A DNA stretch of 64,000 nt from Agaribacterium haliotis (GCF_002312815.1 NZ_NKQJ01000009.1:62001-126000), one strand, 5' to 3'; shown: positions 1 to 9,068, numbered from the stretch's first letter. Made by a program: numbers and translations. Notes: generated by a model not told the origin, from the sequence alone.

Positions 1-162
1 GGCTTCTAACTGAGCCCTGGCAACTTGGCGCAGTTCGTCAAAACCATCGTTGGCATTTGAGTTGTTATTGGGGTCCGTGCTGTTGGAGCCCGTGCTGTTT
101 TTGTCGCCGCCACAGGCAAACAAAAACAAAGACAACACTAAGATGCTGGCGCGCTTAATCAT
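1..162 (-). CDS. Lipoprotein, N-terminal part only (runs off the window start)
   Basis: Seen: a minus-strand frame begins MIKRASILVLSLFLFACGG, a short basic segment, a hydrophobic stretch and a lipobox ending in Cys (LFAC), followed by a Ser/Asn/Asp-rich spacer. This is the standard beginning of an SPII-processed lipoprotein. The ATG at 162 is preferred because AGGGATGG lies about seven bases upstream; an in-frame ATG at 171 is the alternative. The rest of the gene lies outside the window, so no function can be given. Confidence 0.75.
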   Translation of the reverse strand, partial: MIKRASILVLSLFLFACGGDKNSTGSNSTDPNNNSNANDGFDELRQVARAQLEA

Positions 163-294
163 ATTTACCATCCCTAGCAGAGCGTTGATAAGCTATCTGC
201 GTTGCTTCTGAGTTCAGTAAACAGAGCGTAAAACAGAACAAAGCATGTGTCTGTAACACGCTGTAACTGCAATTTGGTAAATAAAAGCGCAATA

Positions 295-329
295 AGTTCC
301 GTGATGTTTTTGTGAAAACTCACGGAACT
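295..329. repeat. Perfect 10-bp inverted repeat (hairpin) between two minus-strand genes
   Basis: The arms AGTTCCGTGA and TCACGGAACT are perfect complements with a 15-base loop. It lies beyond the 3' end of the gene at 402-1364 and upstream of the lipoprotein gene. No T-run follows on the minus strand, so it is not a textbook intrinsic terminator; it may protect the mRNA 3' end or be a protein site. The rest of 172-401 shows nothing recognisable. Confidence 0.4.
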
Positions 330-401
330 GAAGCAGGGGACTGAAGCGGGCGGTTAAGCAGGGACCTAAGCTGAATGCCAAAAAGCTGCTGAGACTAAGG
401 C

Positions 402-1364
402 TTAGCTAGCTTTAACCTGCAGTTTTAACAAGTCGATAACGGTTTGAAAATCGCCGCTCATAAAAGCCTGCATAACCGGCATGCTCAGCTGTTCAAAGCT
501 GCCTTCAAACTCCGGCTCAACCGAAAGCTGCAGTGACTTGCCACCGCTTAAAAATACGCCAACTTGCTCAATCGCATCGTTGGCCGGGCCCTGTAAACCC
601 GGCGGCAAAACAACAGAGGCCTGCATCTGCATAAGCTGCTGCCACTGAGTTTTAAGCTCGTCGACACTGATCTGCTGCTCGTCGGCAAGCTCTTGCATAA
701 ACACCGGCACGCCGCCGAGATCGGTCAGGCTCATTGCAATTTTGGGGTAATAACCCGAGGTCATCGCCATCATGGCCTGCATTTGTGCCGTTTGATCGGC
801 CGGGTCTGCGTAGAGCAGTTCAAGCGGTACACCTTTGGTAATCCAGTCGGCTTCGTAACCGAGCACTTCCGGCAGGGCAATGGCCAGCTGCGCGGTTTGC
901 GTTTGATTTTCTTCTTCCTGGTAGTTGTAAGAGAACGACGCCTGCACCGGCAGGGTTTGCGCAACACCAACACTTTTTAAATAATCGGCAAAGGCGCTGT
1001 CGTCTGCGGCGAGCTCTTGCACCATGGAATCAGGCAGCAGCAAACCTTCAATGGCGACGTTCATATAGTGAGGCAGCTCATTATTGATGTCGTAATCGTA
1101 GATGCGCATGGATTCAAATTTAACCGGGTCGGCGCTGTCTTTGGTTTCGAAACTAATACCGACAAGCTCGATCTCGCGGCCAAAAGGCGCCACATCAAGG
1201 TCTTCATAACTGACCTTGTCGATGTTTTCATTCTGCTCAAGCTTGCTAATGGCGGCGTTCACTTTTTGCTCAACCTGAGAGTGTATCCACCACTGCCCTG
1301 AAACTGCGGCGGCAACCAGCACCGCGCCACCCATACCTGCGGCAAGTACTATGCTTTTTGCCAT
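402..1364 (-). CDS. Membrane-anchored hypothetical protein
   Basis: A 320-residue protein with one N-terminal hydrophobic segment (about residues 5-25) and no clear cleavage site, so probably anchored with the remainder in the periplasm. The body alternates amphipathic beta-like stretches with an acidic, glutamine-rich region around residues 145-260 and contains no motif I recognise. Its layout loosely resembles DUF945/YdgA-like anchored proteins, but I cannot see a diagnostic motif and do not assign that family. It is transcribed divergently from the hybrid kinase at 1518, from which 153 bases separate it. Confidence 0.6.
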   Translation of the reverse strand: MAKSIVLAAGMGGAVLVAAAVSGQWWIHSQVEQKVNAAISKLEQNENIDKVSYEDLDVAPFGREIELVGISFETKDSADPVKFESMRIYDYDINNELPHYMNVAIEGLLLPDSMVQELAADDSAFADYLKSVGVAQTLPVQASFSYNYQEEENQTQTAQLAIALPEVLGYEADWITKGVPLELLYADPADQTAQMQAMMAMTSGYYPKIAMSLTDLGGVPVFMQELADEQQISVDELKTQWQQLMQMQASVVLPPGLQGPANDAIEQVGVFLSGGKSLQLSVEPEFEGSFEQLSMPVMQAFMSGDFQTVIDLLKLQVKAS

Positions 1365-1517
1365 TTTGTGCTCCTACTGAAAAACGCTTGTCAATAACCA
1401 ACCGACATCATACAGGCTATCGCTGCGCTGCCCACACTTGTTAATCTGTGACCCTATTTAGCACGTTCAGCGCGGCACCTTTTATTCCACTTTTGCTGTT
1501 CACACCCCGAGCGACTT

Positions 1518-4500
1518 ATGCTTAAAAGCAAAGAAGAACAACACATACTCTACGGTTTTGTTTCAATTGTTGTATTGCTTGCCGTGCTTGCGCTGCTGGC
1601 CTGGTTTAGCCAGAGCCAGCTCGCCCACGCTTTACAGCGCTATGCAGCGGCCAGCGAAATTGTCGGCCTGCTCGACCGCGCGCGCTTAAACGAGCTGATC
1701 TTTACCCGCGACGGCGACGAAAACAGCGCCGCCGAAGCGCTGAGTTATATTGCGGAAGTAGAAAAACTCTCGGCGAACTTTGTTGCCGGCAGCAACAATG
1801 CCCAGGACCTTAAGCGCCTGAGCATCTTAGACGATGTTGTCCACCAGTACCGCCAGAGCTTTGAGCGCTACCAGCGCTTGCGCCGCAAGGCCTATCTTGC
1901 GCGCGAAGCCATGGTCAGCGCCGCCCAGGACGCGTCGCAAACCATGCACACCCTGATTGATCACCAACAGAGCTTTGACCAGAGCAGCAGCTCGCCCGAC
2001 AGACAGGCCAGGCGCCTGCAAATAGAGCAGCACTTAAGCCGCCTGGCCTTAAACCTTTCCGAAATTCGCCAGATCGACAGAGATTTCAGCTTAAGTGAAC
2101 AGGACGACGAAAAGCGGCGCCTCGCAGACATCGTGCGCAGCAAACTGACAACCGTGCAGATAGAAATTTCGACCATACGCGGGCTTTCTGAAAACAAAAA
2201 TGAAATTGCCTTGCTCGACAAGCTGGTGCCGAGTGTACAAAACTATCTTGGCAATTTTGAACAGCTCGCGGCGCTCAGCCTCGAAGCCGAGACGGTAACG
2301 GCACGCATGATTAACGCTGCGCTGCGCTCGGATGAACTGCTCGATAACTCGCGCGAAGCGCGGCTCAAAGATCTTGAGCACGCCAATAAAGTTCGCAAGT
2401 TAACCGCTGTACTTGCACTTATTTTTATTATCGCCATTTCCGCGCTTTTTTATTATGTGCGCCGCTTCCAGCTGCGCCTTCGCAGCCTAAACAGTGAACT
2501 TAAACTTTCTCAGCAACAAGCCGAAGCGGCCAATGTTGCAAAATCGGCGTTTTTGGCCAATATGAGCCACGAAATACGCACGCCGATGAATGCCATTATG
2601 GGCATGAGCCAATTGGCACTGCAAAGCAACGAAGCCGGGCAGCAACGACGTTACCTCAACAAAGTTTACAGCGCCGCCGAAGCTTTGCTCGGCATCATCA
2701 ACGACATTCTCGACTTCAGTAAAGTTGAGGCCGGCAAACTCGAACTGGAACACAATTGTTTTGAGCTCGGCCAGGTGCTCGACAAAATTTCCAGCCTGAT
2801 CGGCTTAAAAGCCGAAGAAAAAAACCTGTGCATTTATTTTCATATAGACCCGGAGCTGAGCCGTTTATTTGTTGGCGACGCACTGCGCCTGGGCCAGATA
2901 TTAACCAACCTTGGCAGCAACGCAGTTAAATTTACCGAGCGCGACGGGCAGATCGTCTTTCGTATACAACCCCTGCCAAAAGACAGCAAACGCAAAGGCA
3001 ATGTGCAGTTTTGTGTTGAAGACAACGGCATAGGCATGAGCCGCGAACAACAGCAAAAAATATTTCAGGCCTTTAGCCAGGCCGATGTATCAACCACACG
3101 CCAGTACGGCGGAACTGGCTTAGGCCTTAGTATTTGCAAACAACTGAGCCAATTAATGGGCGGCGAACTGTGGGTTGAAAGCAGCCTGGGCAAGGGCAGC
3201 AGTTTTTATTTCACCGCCAAACTTGAGCTCGGCGATGAAAAACGCAGCGCGCTATACCGAGACAAGTACCGAGACAAATACAAAGGCGCAGAGCAGCTTT
3301 CACTGCTGCTTGTCGACAGCCATGAGCTCGGCCGGCAAGTGCTTGGCAGCATTGTCGACAGTTTTGGCATGCAGTTAAAAAGCTTGAGTGGGCTGCAGCA
3401 GATACGACTCGATGAGCTCAATCGTTTTGATGCGCTGTTGATTGATGCTGACCAGCCCAACAAAGAACTAAAACGGCTGCTGAACATACTGCAAGACAAA
3501 CAAATAGCCTGCATATTATTGGTCAAACACTATCAGCGCGAACAGCTCGCCACTGAACTCGGCGAATTTAGCAAAATAAACTTTGTTTACAAACCACTGA
3601 CGCCATCAAACTTGCTCGATGAGCTGTGGGCGGCACTGGGCCGCGCCCAGACTTCAACAACAAATAAGCCCGAGCTTTTAACTGGCGATACAAAACACTT
3701 AGATGGCGCGCGCGTGCTGTTGGTGGAAGACAACGACATGAATCAAGAGCTTGCACTGACCCTGCTAAAACAGCGCGGCGTGAATGTTGAGCTTGCGGAA
3801 AATGGCAAAGAGGCCGTTGCCCTGTTAAAACAGCACAAATACGATGCCGTATTAATGGACTGCCAAATGCCAATTATGGATGGTTACAAAGCCACCGAAA
3901 TTATCCGCCAACAACTTGGCTTGATATCCCTGCCGATTATTGCGATGACCGCCAATGCAATGCCCGAAGACAGGGCAAAGGTGCTGAAGGCAGGCATGAA
4001 CGACCATATCGCCAAACCGCTCAATATCGAAAACATGTTTTCTTGCCTGGCGCGCTGGATTAACTCAACAGCAAACGTCACAACAAGCAGCAAAACAAAA
4101 ACACCGCCAAGACAGAGCAGCACTGCAGCCATTGATAAAAAACTCGGCCTTTTACACTGCGATGGCAATAGCGAGCTATACCACAAATTGTTACTACGTT
4201 TTGCCGACAACTATCGGCATATGGCCAAAAACCTATCAGACAAACTGCAAAACAATGAGCAGGCCGAAGCTGAGCGCTACGTGCACAGTTTAAAAAGCAA
4301 CGCCGGCAGCATAGGCGCAAGTGCGCTTCAGCAACAAGCCGAGCGAGTAGAGCAGGCGTATAAAAATCAGCAATTTGATACAAGTACGCTAAAACTTGAG
4401 CAAGAACTAAAAGCCGTATTAACAGAACTGGCAGAATTTACGGCCAAAGAAAGCGACAGCGCTCAACAGCACAACATAAAAAATGCGAAAAACACTGTAC

Positions 4501-4715
4501 AAGTAAGTGCTGACTTTATAAACAAGTGGCAACAACTTGGCGAGCTGCTCGCGAACTACGATAGCGAAGCACAAAGCGTTTTTATGCATATTAAAGATGA
4601 GCTAAGCAACGGTATAAAAAGTGATCAACTTCAAACACTCAGCCAGCATATAGACAACTGGGATTTTGAAGCGGCATTTAAACTGTGGCAACAACACAAC
4701 AACGGGAGCCATTAA
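1518..4715 (+). CDS. Hybrid sensor histidine kinase (HK-REC-REC-HPt, BarA-like)
   Basis: A membrane phosphorelay kinase of 1065 residues. Two membrane segments (about 11-31 and 293-315) bracket a largely helical periplasmic sensor. The dimerisation/phosphoacceptor motif [12 protein letters not shown] has its His at residue 351; the ATPase domain shows an N box (GSNAVKF), a G1-like DNGIGM and [10 protein letters not shown] first receiver-like domain (about 594-705) is poor: its LLID aspartate is followed by ADQPNKE instead of the usual MPxMDG, so it may not be phosphorylated. The second receiver is canonical (VEDN, Asp781 in [10 protein letters not shown], then MTANA and AKPL). The C-terminal HPt has His923 in HSLKSNAGS. 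Output partner unknown: no response regulator is adjacent. The next gene begins four bases after the stop. Confidence 0.93.
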   Translation: MLKSKEEQHILYGFVSIVVLLAVLALLAWFSQSQLAHALQRYAAASEIVGLLDRARLNELIFTRDGDENSAAEALSYIAEVEKLSANFVAGSNNAQDLKRLSILDDVVHQYRQSFERYQRLRRKAYLAREAMVSAAQDASQTMHTLIDHQQSFDQSSSSPDRQARRLQIEQHLSRLALNLSEIRQIDRDFSLSEQDDEKRRLADIVRSKLTTVQIEISTIRGLSENKNEIALLDKLVPSVQNYLGNFEQLAALSLEAETVTARMINAALRSDELLDNSREARLKDLEHANKVRKLTAVLALIFIIAISALFYYVRRFQLRLRSLNSELKLSQQQAEAANVAKSAFLANMSHEIRTPMNAIMGMSQLALQSNEAGQQRRYLNKVYSAAEALLGIINDILDFSKVEAGKLELEHNCFELGQVLDKISSLIGLKAEEKNLCIYFHIDPELSRLFVGDALRLGQILTNLGSNAVKFTERDGQIVFRIQPLPKDSKRKGNVQFCVEDNGIGMSREQQQKIFQAFSQADVSTTRQYGGTGLGLSICKQLSQLMGGELWVESSLGKGSSFYFTAKLELGDEKRSALYRDKYRDKYKGAEQLSLLLVDSHELGRQVLGSIVDSFGMQLKSLSGLQQIRLDELNRFDALLIDADQPNKELKRLLNILQDKQIACILLVKHYQREQLATELGEFSKINFVYKPLTPSNLLDELWAALGRAQTSTTNKPELLTGDTKHLDGARVLLVEDNDMNQELALTLLKQRGVNVELAENGKEAVALLKQHKYDAVLMDCQMPIMDGYKATEIIRQQLGLISLPIIAMTANAMPEDRAKVLKAGMNDHIAKPLNIENMFSCLARWINSTANVTTSSKTKTPPRQSSTAAIDKKLGLLHCDGNSELYHKLLLRFADNYRHMAKNLSDKLQNNEQAEAERYVHSLKSNAGSIGASALQQQAERVEQAYKNQQFDTSTLKLEQELKAVLTELAEFTAKESDSAQQHNIKNAKNTVQVSADFINKWQQLGELLANYDSEAQSVFMHIKDELSNGIKSDQLQTLSQHIDNWDFEAAFKLWQQHNNGSH

Positions 4716-4719
4716 TACA

Positions 4720-4992
4720 GTGGACTGGAAAGTATTTTTAACAATTTTTGTCGCGGTGTTTATCGCCGAGCTTGGCGACAAAACCCAGCTGGCGACAATG
4801 TTATTTGCATCAGATAAAGAGGTAAGCAAGTACCTGGTATTTTTTGCCGCATCTGCTGCCTTAATTGTTGCTTCGGCAGTGGGTGTGCTCGCCGGCAGTT
4901 TACTCTCCGCTTATATTAACGAAAAAGTTCTGCACTATATTGCCGGCGTAGGCTTTGTATTAATCGGCCTGTGGACCCTGTATTCTGCCTAG
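4720..4992 (+). CDS. Half-size UPF0016/GDT1-family membrane transporter
   Basis: A 90-residue membrane protein with three predicted hydrophobic segments and the family signature ELGDKTQ near residue 16. The UPF0016 (GDT1/TMEM165/MneA) family is associated with export of Mn2+ or Ca2+; full-length members carry two copies of the motif, whereas this one has a single copy and would need to form a homodimer. The GTG at 4720 is preferred to an upstream in-frame ATG at 4666 inside the kinase gene, because a GGGAG lies eleven bases before it and homologous proteins begin close to the first membrane helix. It is probably co-transcribed with the kinase. Confidence 0.82.
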   Translation: MDWKVFLTIFVAVFIAELGDKTQLATMLFASDKEVSKYLVFFAASAALIVASAVGVLAGSLLSAYINEKVLHYIAGVGFVLIGLWTLYSA

Positions 4993-5004
4993 CGGGCTGA
5001 ATAC

Positions 5005-5029
5005 AGGCGCTGCAGAGTAAACAGCGCCT
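5005..5029. terminator. Candidate bidirectional hairpin between convergent genes
   Basis: AGGCGCTG and CAGCGCCT form a perfect 8-bp stem with a nine-base loop in the 47-base gap between the convergent UPF0016 and GDPD genes. The location suits transcription termination from both sides, but no T-run follows on either strand, so intrinsic termination is uncertain. Confidence 0.4.
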
Positions 5030-5039
5030 TACAAAAAAG

Positions 5040-6317
5040 CTACCAGGTTGTTTTGGGCAACATGCAGTTCGCGTAATAAGTGGTGGTTGCCGGCCAGTCG
5101 GAAAAAACGCCAATCACACCAACTTTTTTGGCAAGCACATGTAGCACTTCCATCACATCGCCGTCGCTCTCTATAACATCAGCTTTACCCAAATCGCCAT
5201 TGACCGTTTGGTAGTACCAGCCACCGTTGTCTTTTAGCAGGCCAGAGCGCTCTAAAGTCCAGGTAATCAGTTTTAAACCGGCCTTGCGCGCATTTTTGGC
5301 GTACTGAGACGGCACTATTTTTCCGTAGGCGTTAACGTCCAACAACACCCACATCGGCGGAGCGATTACCTGCACGCCGTCGTATTTCCACTCCATCATG
5401 GTTTCCAGATCGATATCCAGATCATAGGCACCTTCTAAATACACAGCCTGGCGGCCAAAGCGCGGGTTATTGTTAATCCAATACAACACATCGTCATAGT
5501 TAAATGACTGGGCCCACACTCGCCGGGCGGGTATGCCCGCTTCGCGATATTCATCAATTAACTGCTGGGCGTATTGCTCTTGTGTGTAATCACCCTCAAA
5601 AGGCATGGCCACCGATGGCGCCTTAAGCTCGGGAGTGAAATCAACGCCAAGCGAATCAAATAATTCAATGCTCTCTTGGTGAGACAATAAGGTACCTTTG
5701 CCGGAATACAAATCTGTGCGCCAATCAGCGGTGGCATTCATATACTCTTCAATGCTGGTTGCCGCGGTATTTGCAGCATCCATTTTGCCCTGCAGGCTCT
5801 TAAATTCAGCAAGTGTTATATCGCTGGTGCAACACTTAATATCGGCGGCATTGGTTAACATGCCATCTACATCAAAAGCCGGCGGCACACTGCATTTTTC
5901 AGCGAGCTCTGTTAGCAAAATATTGGTGGTTGTGTGCAAATCACACTGAGAATGGCGACAGACTAAAGCTCTATCGGCAGTAAAGGTTACATCACACTCA
6001 AGTATGCCGGCGCCCATCTTGGCAGCGGCAATATACGATTCTTTTGTGTGCTCCGGAAATTGCAGCGGCGCACCGCGGTGGCCAATAGAAAAGGTCGATT
6101 TGCGAAAAGTACGGTTTTCACAGCGTTTAAGCTTTCGCTTTAAACCACTTTCGTCCATATCATCGACTAAAAAAAATGGCCGGGGGCCAAGCTCAACCTT
6201 GCTTGGCATATAGTGCCAATATTTATAACCTTCTCCATGGCCTGCGAAACTAACACTCGCAGCTAGCGCCAAAACACATGCTGAAACACACAGCGAAACA
6301 ACAGTAAAAACGCGCAT
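5040..6317 (-). CDS. Secreted glycerophosphodiester phosphodiesterase family protein
   Basis: A 425-residue protein beginning with a Sec signal peptide ([20 protein letters not shown], cleavage near SFA-GH). The GDPD catalytic pattern is visible: GHRGA (His80, Arg81), Glu89 in FPEHT, the metal-binding ECD at 107-109, and the second catalytic His122 in CRHSQ. GDPD enzymes hydrolyse glycerophosphodiesters such as glycerophosphocholine to sn-glycerol-3-phosphate and an alcohol. The protein is longer than minimal GDPDs (about 250 aa) because of an N-terminal extension and an insertion around residues 130-215 rich in Cys and Thr. Substrate range is not evident. It is a single gene, convergent with the UPF0016 gene. 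Confidence 0.88.
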   Translation of the reverse strand: MRVFTVVSLCVSACVLALAASVSFAGHGEGYKYWHYMPSKVELGPRPFFLVDDMDESGLKRKLKRCENRTFRKSTFSIGHRGAPLQFPEHTKESYIAAAKMGAGILECDVTFTADRALVCRHSQCDLHTTTNILLTELAEKCSVPPAFDVDGMLTNAADIKCCTSDITLAEFKSLQGKMDAANTAATSIEEYMNATADWRTDLYSGKGTLLSHQESIELFDSLGVDFTPELKAPSVAMPFEGDYTQEQYAQQLIDEYREAGIPARRVWAQSFNYDDVLYWINNNPRFGRQAVYLEGAYDLDIDLETMMEWKYDGVQVIAPPMWVLLDVNAYGKIVPSQYAKNARKAGLKLITWTLERSGLLKDNGGWYYQTVNGDLGKADVIESDGDVMEVLHVLAKKVGVIGVFSDWPATTTYYANCMLPKTTW

Positions 6318-6467
6318 ACTTCCTCCAAATACATAATTGTCAGAAGACTTTGCGTTGATACTATTGCAACAGAGCTTATTTTTGGCGACGTTTTAGTGAA
6401 TTAAAGATTGGGGTGCCAGAAGAGGGCTGGCTTGGCGTAAATATACAGGTCAATAACAAAGTACGGT

Positions 6468-6788
6468 TTAATTCTTGACACTTAATATATGAATTGGCCT
6501 TAGATTTGATGTACCACACCACTGATCGATTTTATCACCGGGAAACACATTTGCTGTTTTTTTTCCTGACGCCATCATAAACATTGCCAACGACAAGAAG
6601 TGATCGAGCTTCTTTTCTCCAACCTTGGATTTCTGAACAAGATACCAATCCCCGCCACTCATACGCATAGCAAAGTCATCACCACAATAGAAGATCTGCT
6701 CAACTGTCTGGCCACTACCTTCAGAATGAGAAACAGAACTAGCAACTACAAATAGAAATAAAACTAAGATCTTAACTTTCTTAAACAT
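6468..6788 (-). CDS. Small secreted two-cysteine paralogue, array member 1 (last in array)
   Basis: A 106-residue protein starting with a signal peptide (MFKKVKILVLFLFVVASSVSHS). The mature part has the array pattern: a first Cys (IFYC), then the helix-like block FLSLAMFMMASGKKT followed by a beta stretch, then a second Cys (QWC), ending HILSVKN. The ATG at 6788 lies five bases after the stop of the preceding paralogue; an in-frame ATG at 6824 would overlap that gene and add a non-signal-like leader, so I reject it. Function unknown. It is the most divergent member and the last in transcription order. Confidence 0.75.
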   Translation of the reverse strand: MFKKVKILVLFLFVVASSVSHSEGSGQTVEQIFYCGDDFAMRMSGGDWYLVQKSKVGEKKLDHFLSLAMFMMASGKKTANVFPGDKIDQWCGTSNLRPIHILSVKN

Positions 6789-6793
6789 AATTT

Positions 6794-7102
6794 TTACTCT
6801 GTATGTAAAGCAGAAACTAAACATTTACCGCTCTCATCTTTTTTATAGTCGATCCTTACAATAGATTGATCTGCTGTTTTTGCTGTAAGAACGAGAGAGA
6901 AAATAGCTTTACCCGACTCTTTGGATAGATCGATATACATTAAACCCCATAAACACTCGGGCAGTGATTCTTTGATATAAAAACCAGCGGTTGTACTTCC
7001 TTCAGAAAATATTCGCTTTATATGTACGACTCGACCTAAGCTATCGGCAGTGGCCGCCCCACAGTATACAAAAAGCCCAACAGCCAATAATAATTTTTTC
7101 AC
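6794..7102 (-). CDS. Small secreted two-cysteine paralogue, array member 2
   Basis: 102 residues with a signal peptide (MKKLLLAVGLFVYCGAATA). The mature protein opens with a strand-like GRVVHIKRIF, then PECLWG (first Cys), YIDLSKESGKAIFSLVLTAKTADQS (the conserved helix block) and GKC (second Cys). A degraded relative of its central segment is present at 7905-7978, about 87% identical over roughly 60 bases. Probably co-transcribed with member 1, which starts within five bases of its stop. Function unknown. Confidence 0.78.
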   Translation of the reverse strand: MKKLLLAVGLFVYCGAATADSLGRVVHIKRIFSEGSTTAGFYIKESLPECLWGLMYIDLSKESGKAIFSLVLTAKTADQSIVRIDYKKDESGKCLVSALHTE

Positions 7103-7130
7103 TCTATTTTTTACCCTTAAATTGTAACGG

Positions 7131-7338
7131 CTACTTTACCAAACGCACCCAACCAAGCTTCATGCGATTACCAGCGCAACCTTCCGTGTTAACTACAAGC
7201 TTTTCTCTGCCATAAATGCCGATAAAACTAGTGAAAACTTTCGGTTTGCACTTTCTTCACTCGGGCCATTGACTTGATAGCTACCAAGCACAGCAATTGA
7301 GATACTTCCAGTAACAGGGGGAGGGACAAGCTGTCAGT
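7131..7338 (-). pseudogene. Truncated and frameshifted copy of the small secreted paralogue family
   Basis: Reading the minus strand from about 7338 gives VTGSISIAVLG, then NRKFSLVLSAFMAEK, a clear match to the family helix block, and then a stop. Shifting the frame by one base just after AEK (around 7200) restores LVVNTEGCAGNR and KLGWVRLVK followed by a stop at 7131, which is the expected C-terminal part with the second Cys. The signal peptide and N-terminal strand are missing; that side now abuts the yefM promoter. It is thus a dead array member. Whether the toxin-antitoxin module caused the truncation is inference. Confidence 0.65.
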
Positions 7339-7368
7339 TTGACCGCATTGTAATGCCTTGATATCATA

Positions 7369-7392
7369 TGTACATATTTACGTACATGTACA
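7369..7392 (+). promoter_or_regulatory. Probable YefM-YoeB operator with two TGTACA hexamers
   Basis: Two TGTACA hexamers (7369-7374 and 7387-7392) lie in a dyad-rich stretch ten bases upstream of the yefM start. In E. coli the YefM and YefM-YoeB repressors bind a palindrome with TGTACA cores, so this is very likely the autoregulatory operator overlapping the promoter. Confidence 0.65.
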
Positions 7393-7401
7393 GGTTTAAT
7401 T

Positions 7402-7653
7402 ATGCAAAGTATTAGTTACACTGCAGCCAGAAATAGCCTAGCCAAAACAATGGAACAAGTATGCCAAGATCACGCCCCTGTTGCCATTACCAGAAAAGGG
7501 GAAGGTGCAGTTGTGATGATCTCAATGGAGGACTACCAAGCCCTTGAAGAAACTGCGTACTTACTTAGAAGCCCCAAGAACGCAAAGCGCCTTATCGAGT
7601 CAGTTGCCGAGCTAGGGCAAGGCAAAGGAACAGAAAGGGAGCTGCTTGAGTGA
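7402..7653 (+). CDS. yefM: Antitoxin YefM (Phd/YefM family)
   Basis: An 83-residue antitoxin. It opens with the family N-terminus (SISYTAARNSLAKTMEQVC) and contains VAITRKGEGAVVMISMEDYQAL and ETAYLLRSPKNAKRL, all typical of YefM. The N-terminal half forms the dimeric DNA-binding fold and the C-terminal tail wraps and neutralises YoeB. Its stop overlaps the yoeB start by four bases, so translation is coupled. It is on the plus strand, opposite to the surrounding array genes. Confidence 0.95.
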   Translation: MQSISYTAARNSLAKTMEQVCQDHAPVAITRKGEGAVVMISMEDYQALEETAYLLRSPKNAKRLIESVAELGQGKGTERELLE

Positions 7654-7904
7654 AACTGATATTTTCAGAGCAAGCTTGGCAAGACTACCTATATTGGCAG
7701 AAGACAGACAAGAAACTTTTAAAAAGGATAAATGCTCTGATAAAAGATATATCTCGCTCTCCATTCGAAGGTATCGGAAAGCCGGAGCCTCTCAAGCATG
7801 CTCTTTCTGGCTATTGGTCTCGTCGCATCAACGATGAGCATAGAATAGTTTACGCAATCGAAGATAATTCGATATTAATAGCTCAACTCAGATATCACTA
7901 TTGA
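7650..7904 (+). CDS. yoeB: Toxin YoeB, ribosome-dependent mRNA endonuclease
   Basis: 84 residues, the same length as E. coli YoeB. The residues known for catalysis are at identical positions: Glu46 (GKPEPLKH), Arg65 (EHRIVYA), His83 and Tyr84 (RYHY). The toxin enters the ribosomal A site and cuts mRNA after the second codon position when free of YefM. The GTG start at 7650 overlaps the end of yefM. All catalytic residues are present, so the toxin is likely active. Such modules are often mobile, in keeping with its placement amid paralogue remnants. Confidence 0.95.
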   Translation: MKLIFSEQAWQDYLYWQKTDKKLLKRINALIKDISRSPFEGIGKPEPLKHALSGYWSRRINDEHRIVYAIEDNSILIAQLRYHY

Positions 7905-7978
7905 GGCATAGATCGATATACATTGAATAATATAAACACTCGGGTAATGATTCTTTAATATAAAAACAGGAAATTTTT
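7905..7978 (-). pseudogene. Fragment of a small secreted paralogue (relative of member 2)
   Basis: The minus strand encodes CFYIKESLPECLYYSMYIDL, which matches FYIKESLPECLWGLMYIDL of member 2. At DNA level 7908-7969 matches 6925-6986 with about eight mismatches. The match stops abruptly at the yoeB stop codon on one side and dissolves before member 3 on the other; there is no start codon or signal peptide. It is the remnant of another array copy. Confidence 0.7.
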
Positions 7979-7985
7979 CATTTTA

Positions 7986-8309
7986 TTAGTGTTTAGTTTC
8001 AATATATACGTGGTTTAATTTACACATGCCATCATATTTTGTTAAATCCGGGTCATACTGAATGCAAGTTTTGATACCTGATGCAGCAGAAGATAACAAC
8101 ATGCTAAACGCAAATTGCTTATTTTCATCTTGATGAGCAATCCAAAAACCCGTACACGACTCTGGTAGATTTGTTAACGTTGCCCGAAGCCCGTATCTAT
8201 CTGACCCTGATGACCAACTAAACACACGCTTAACTTTCCCACATGTTGTTTCCCACGCAAGACAAACCGGAGAAAAAATCAGCAGAAGACTTATAAGTAC
8301 TCTAATCAT
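7986..8309 (-). CDS. Small secreted two-cysteine paralogue, array member 3
   Basis: 107 residues from the ATG at 8309, with signal peptide MIRVLISLLLIFSPVCLA. The start is chosen because AGGA lies eleven bases upstream and gives a compact signal peptide; in-frame ATGs at 8321 and 8345 exist. Pattern: CGKVKRVF strand, ESC (first family Cys), AFSMLLSSAASGIKT helix block, then CIQYD and GMC (second family Cys). An extra Cys pair (TTC, TCIQ) distinguishes this member. Function unknown. Confidence 0.75.
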   Translation of the reverse strand: MIRVLISLLLIFSPVCLAWETTCGKVKRVFSWSSGSDRYGLRATLTNLPESCTGFWIAHQDENKQFAFSMLLSSAASGIKTCIQYDPDLTKYDGMCKLNHVYIETKH

Positions 8310-8331
8310 ATTGCTATTCATCCTACTACAA

Positions 8332-8685
8332 TCAACTAATGCCAATACTATTTAGTACTGCTACAGCATCGGCGCTGCAACCATTAGAGTGATCTGACCC
8401 AGGTTGTGAACTAGGGCTATACCAGATGTTGATTTTTTTATCGGCCATCTTTGCGGCAAGTAACATTGAAAATATATTTTTCCCTTCGGGTGTTCTTGCA
8501 TCAAACCTAAAATTAAAACCGTAGTGATGACAAGTATCACTTGGCGCGCCTTCAACGCCAATAAAAATAATGCCACTGCCGTACATGGCCGTTACGCTCT
8601 TTTGGCCTATATAATTTGCATACACATTGCTTGCTGTAAACAAAATAATTACAGCGAATAACAATTTAATTGCCTTCTCTCGCAT
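8332..8685 (-). CDS. Small secreted two-cysteine paralogue, array member 4
   Basis: 117 residues from the ATG at 8685, with signal peptide MREKAIKLLFAVIILFTASNVYA. An upstream in-frame ATG at 8760 would overlap the preceding member and place a non-hydrophobic leader first, so it is rejected. Mature pattern: KSVTAMYGSG strand, SDTC (first Cys), NIFSMLLAAKMADKKINIWY helix and strand, SNGC (second Cys). It lies 23 bases downstream of member 5. Function unknown. Confidence 0.75.
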   Translation of the reverse strand: MREKAIKLLFAVIILFTASNVYANYIGQKSVTAMYGSGIIFIGVEGAPSDTCHHYGFNFRFDARTPEGKNIFSMLLAAKMADKKINIWYSPSSQPGSDHSNGCSADAVAVLNSIGIS

Positions 8686-8708
8686 TCTACTAAACACATT
8701 ACTTCCTA

Positions 8709-9068
8709 TTAATTTTTCAAACGAATATGACCAATATAAGGCCTGTTTGATGGGTTGCATTCGTAGAGGTGAAATGAAATATCAGACTGCGCAATAAATG
8801 CCGCAAGCACAGCCGACTGGATAAATTCATAATTGCCGCCATCTTTACTAACTTTGGCTTCGCTTAAATCCAACATATACATAGCGCCTGGATTTACAGC
8901 GCAACCAAGTGCCTGGCCTACCTGAAAATCAACCTGCACATGCAAACCCCAGGAACGACTTTCGATACCGGTAACCTTGCCATAGGGGGTAGTTTCCGTA
9001 GCGGCGCTGGCAGTATAAACACAGCCAAGTAAAACAAAGCCTGACAAAATTTTTATAAATACTCTCAT
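8709..9068 (-). CDS. Small secreted two-cysteine paralogue, array member 5
   Basis: 119 residues with signal peptide MRVFIKILSGFVLLGCVYTASA. There is also a lipobox-like LLGC, so lipid attachment cannot be excluded, although the AxA site after it is better. Mature pattern: YGKVTGIES strand, LGC (first Cys), YMLDLSEAKV, EFIQSAVLAAFIAQSDISFHLY helix block, EC (second Cys), ending GHIRLKN. Intergenic distance to member 6 is 13 bases. Function unknown. Confidence 0.75.
   Translation of the reverse strand: MRVFIKILSGFVLLGCVYTASAATETTPYGKVTGIESRSWGLHVQVDFQVGQALGCAVNPGAMYMLDLSEAKVSKDGGNYEFIQSAVLAAFIAQSDISFHLYECNPSNRPYIGHIRLKN

Noticed and set aside
3241-3290. Short repeat [10 protein letters not shown] in the hybrid kinase linker
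   Set aside because: A small in-frame duplication between domains; no functional meaning evident.
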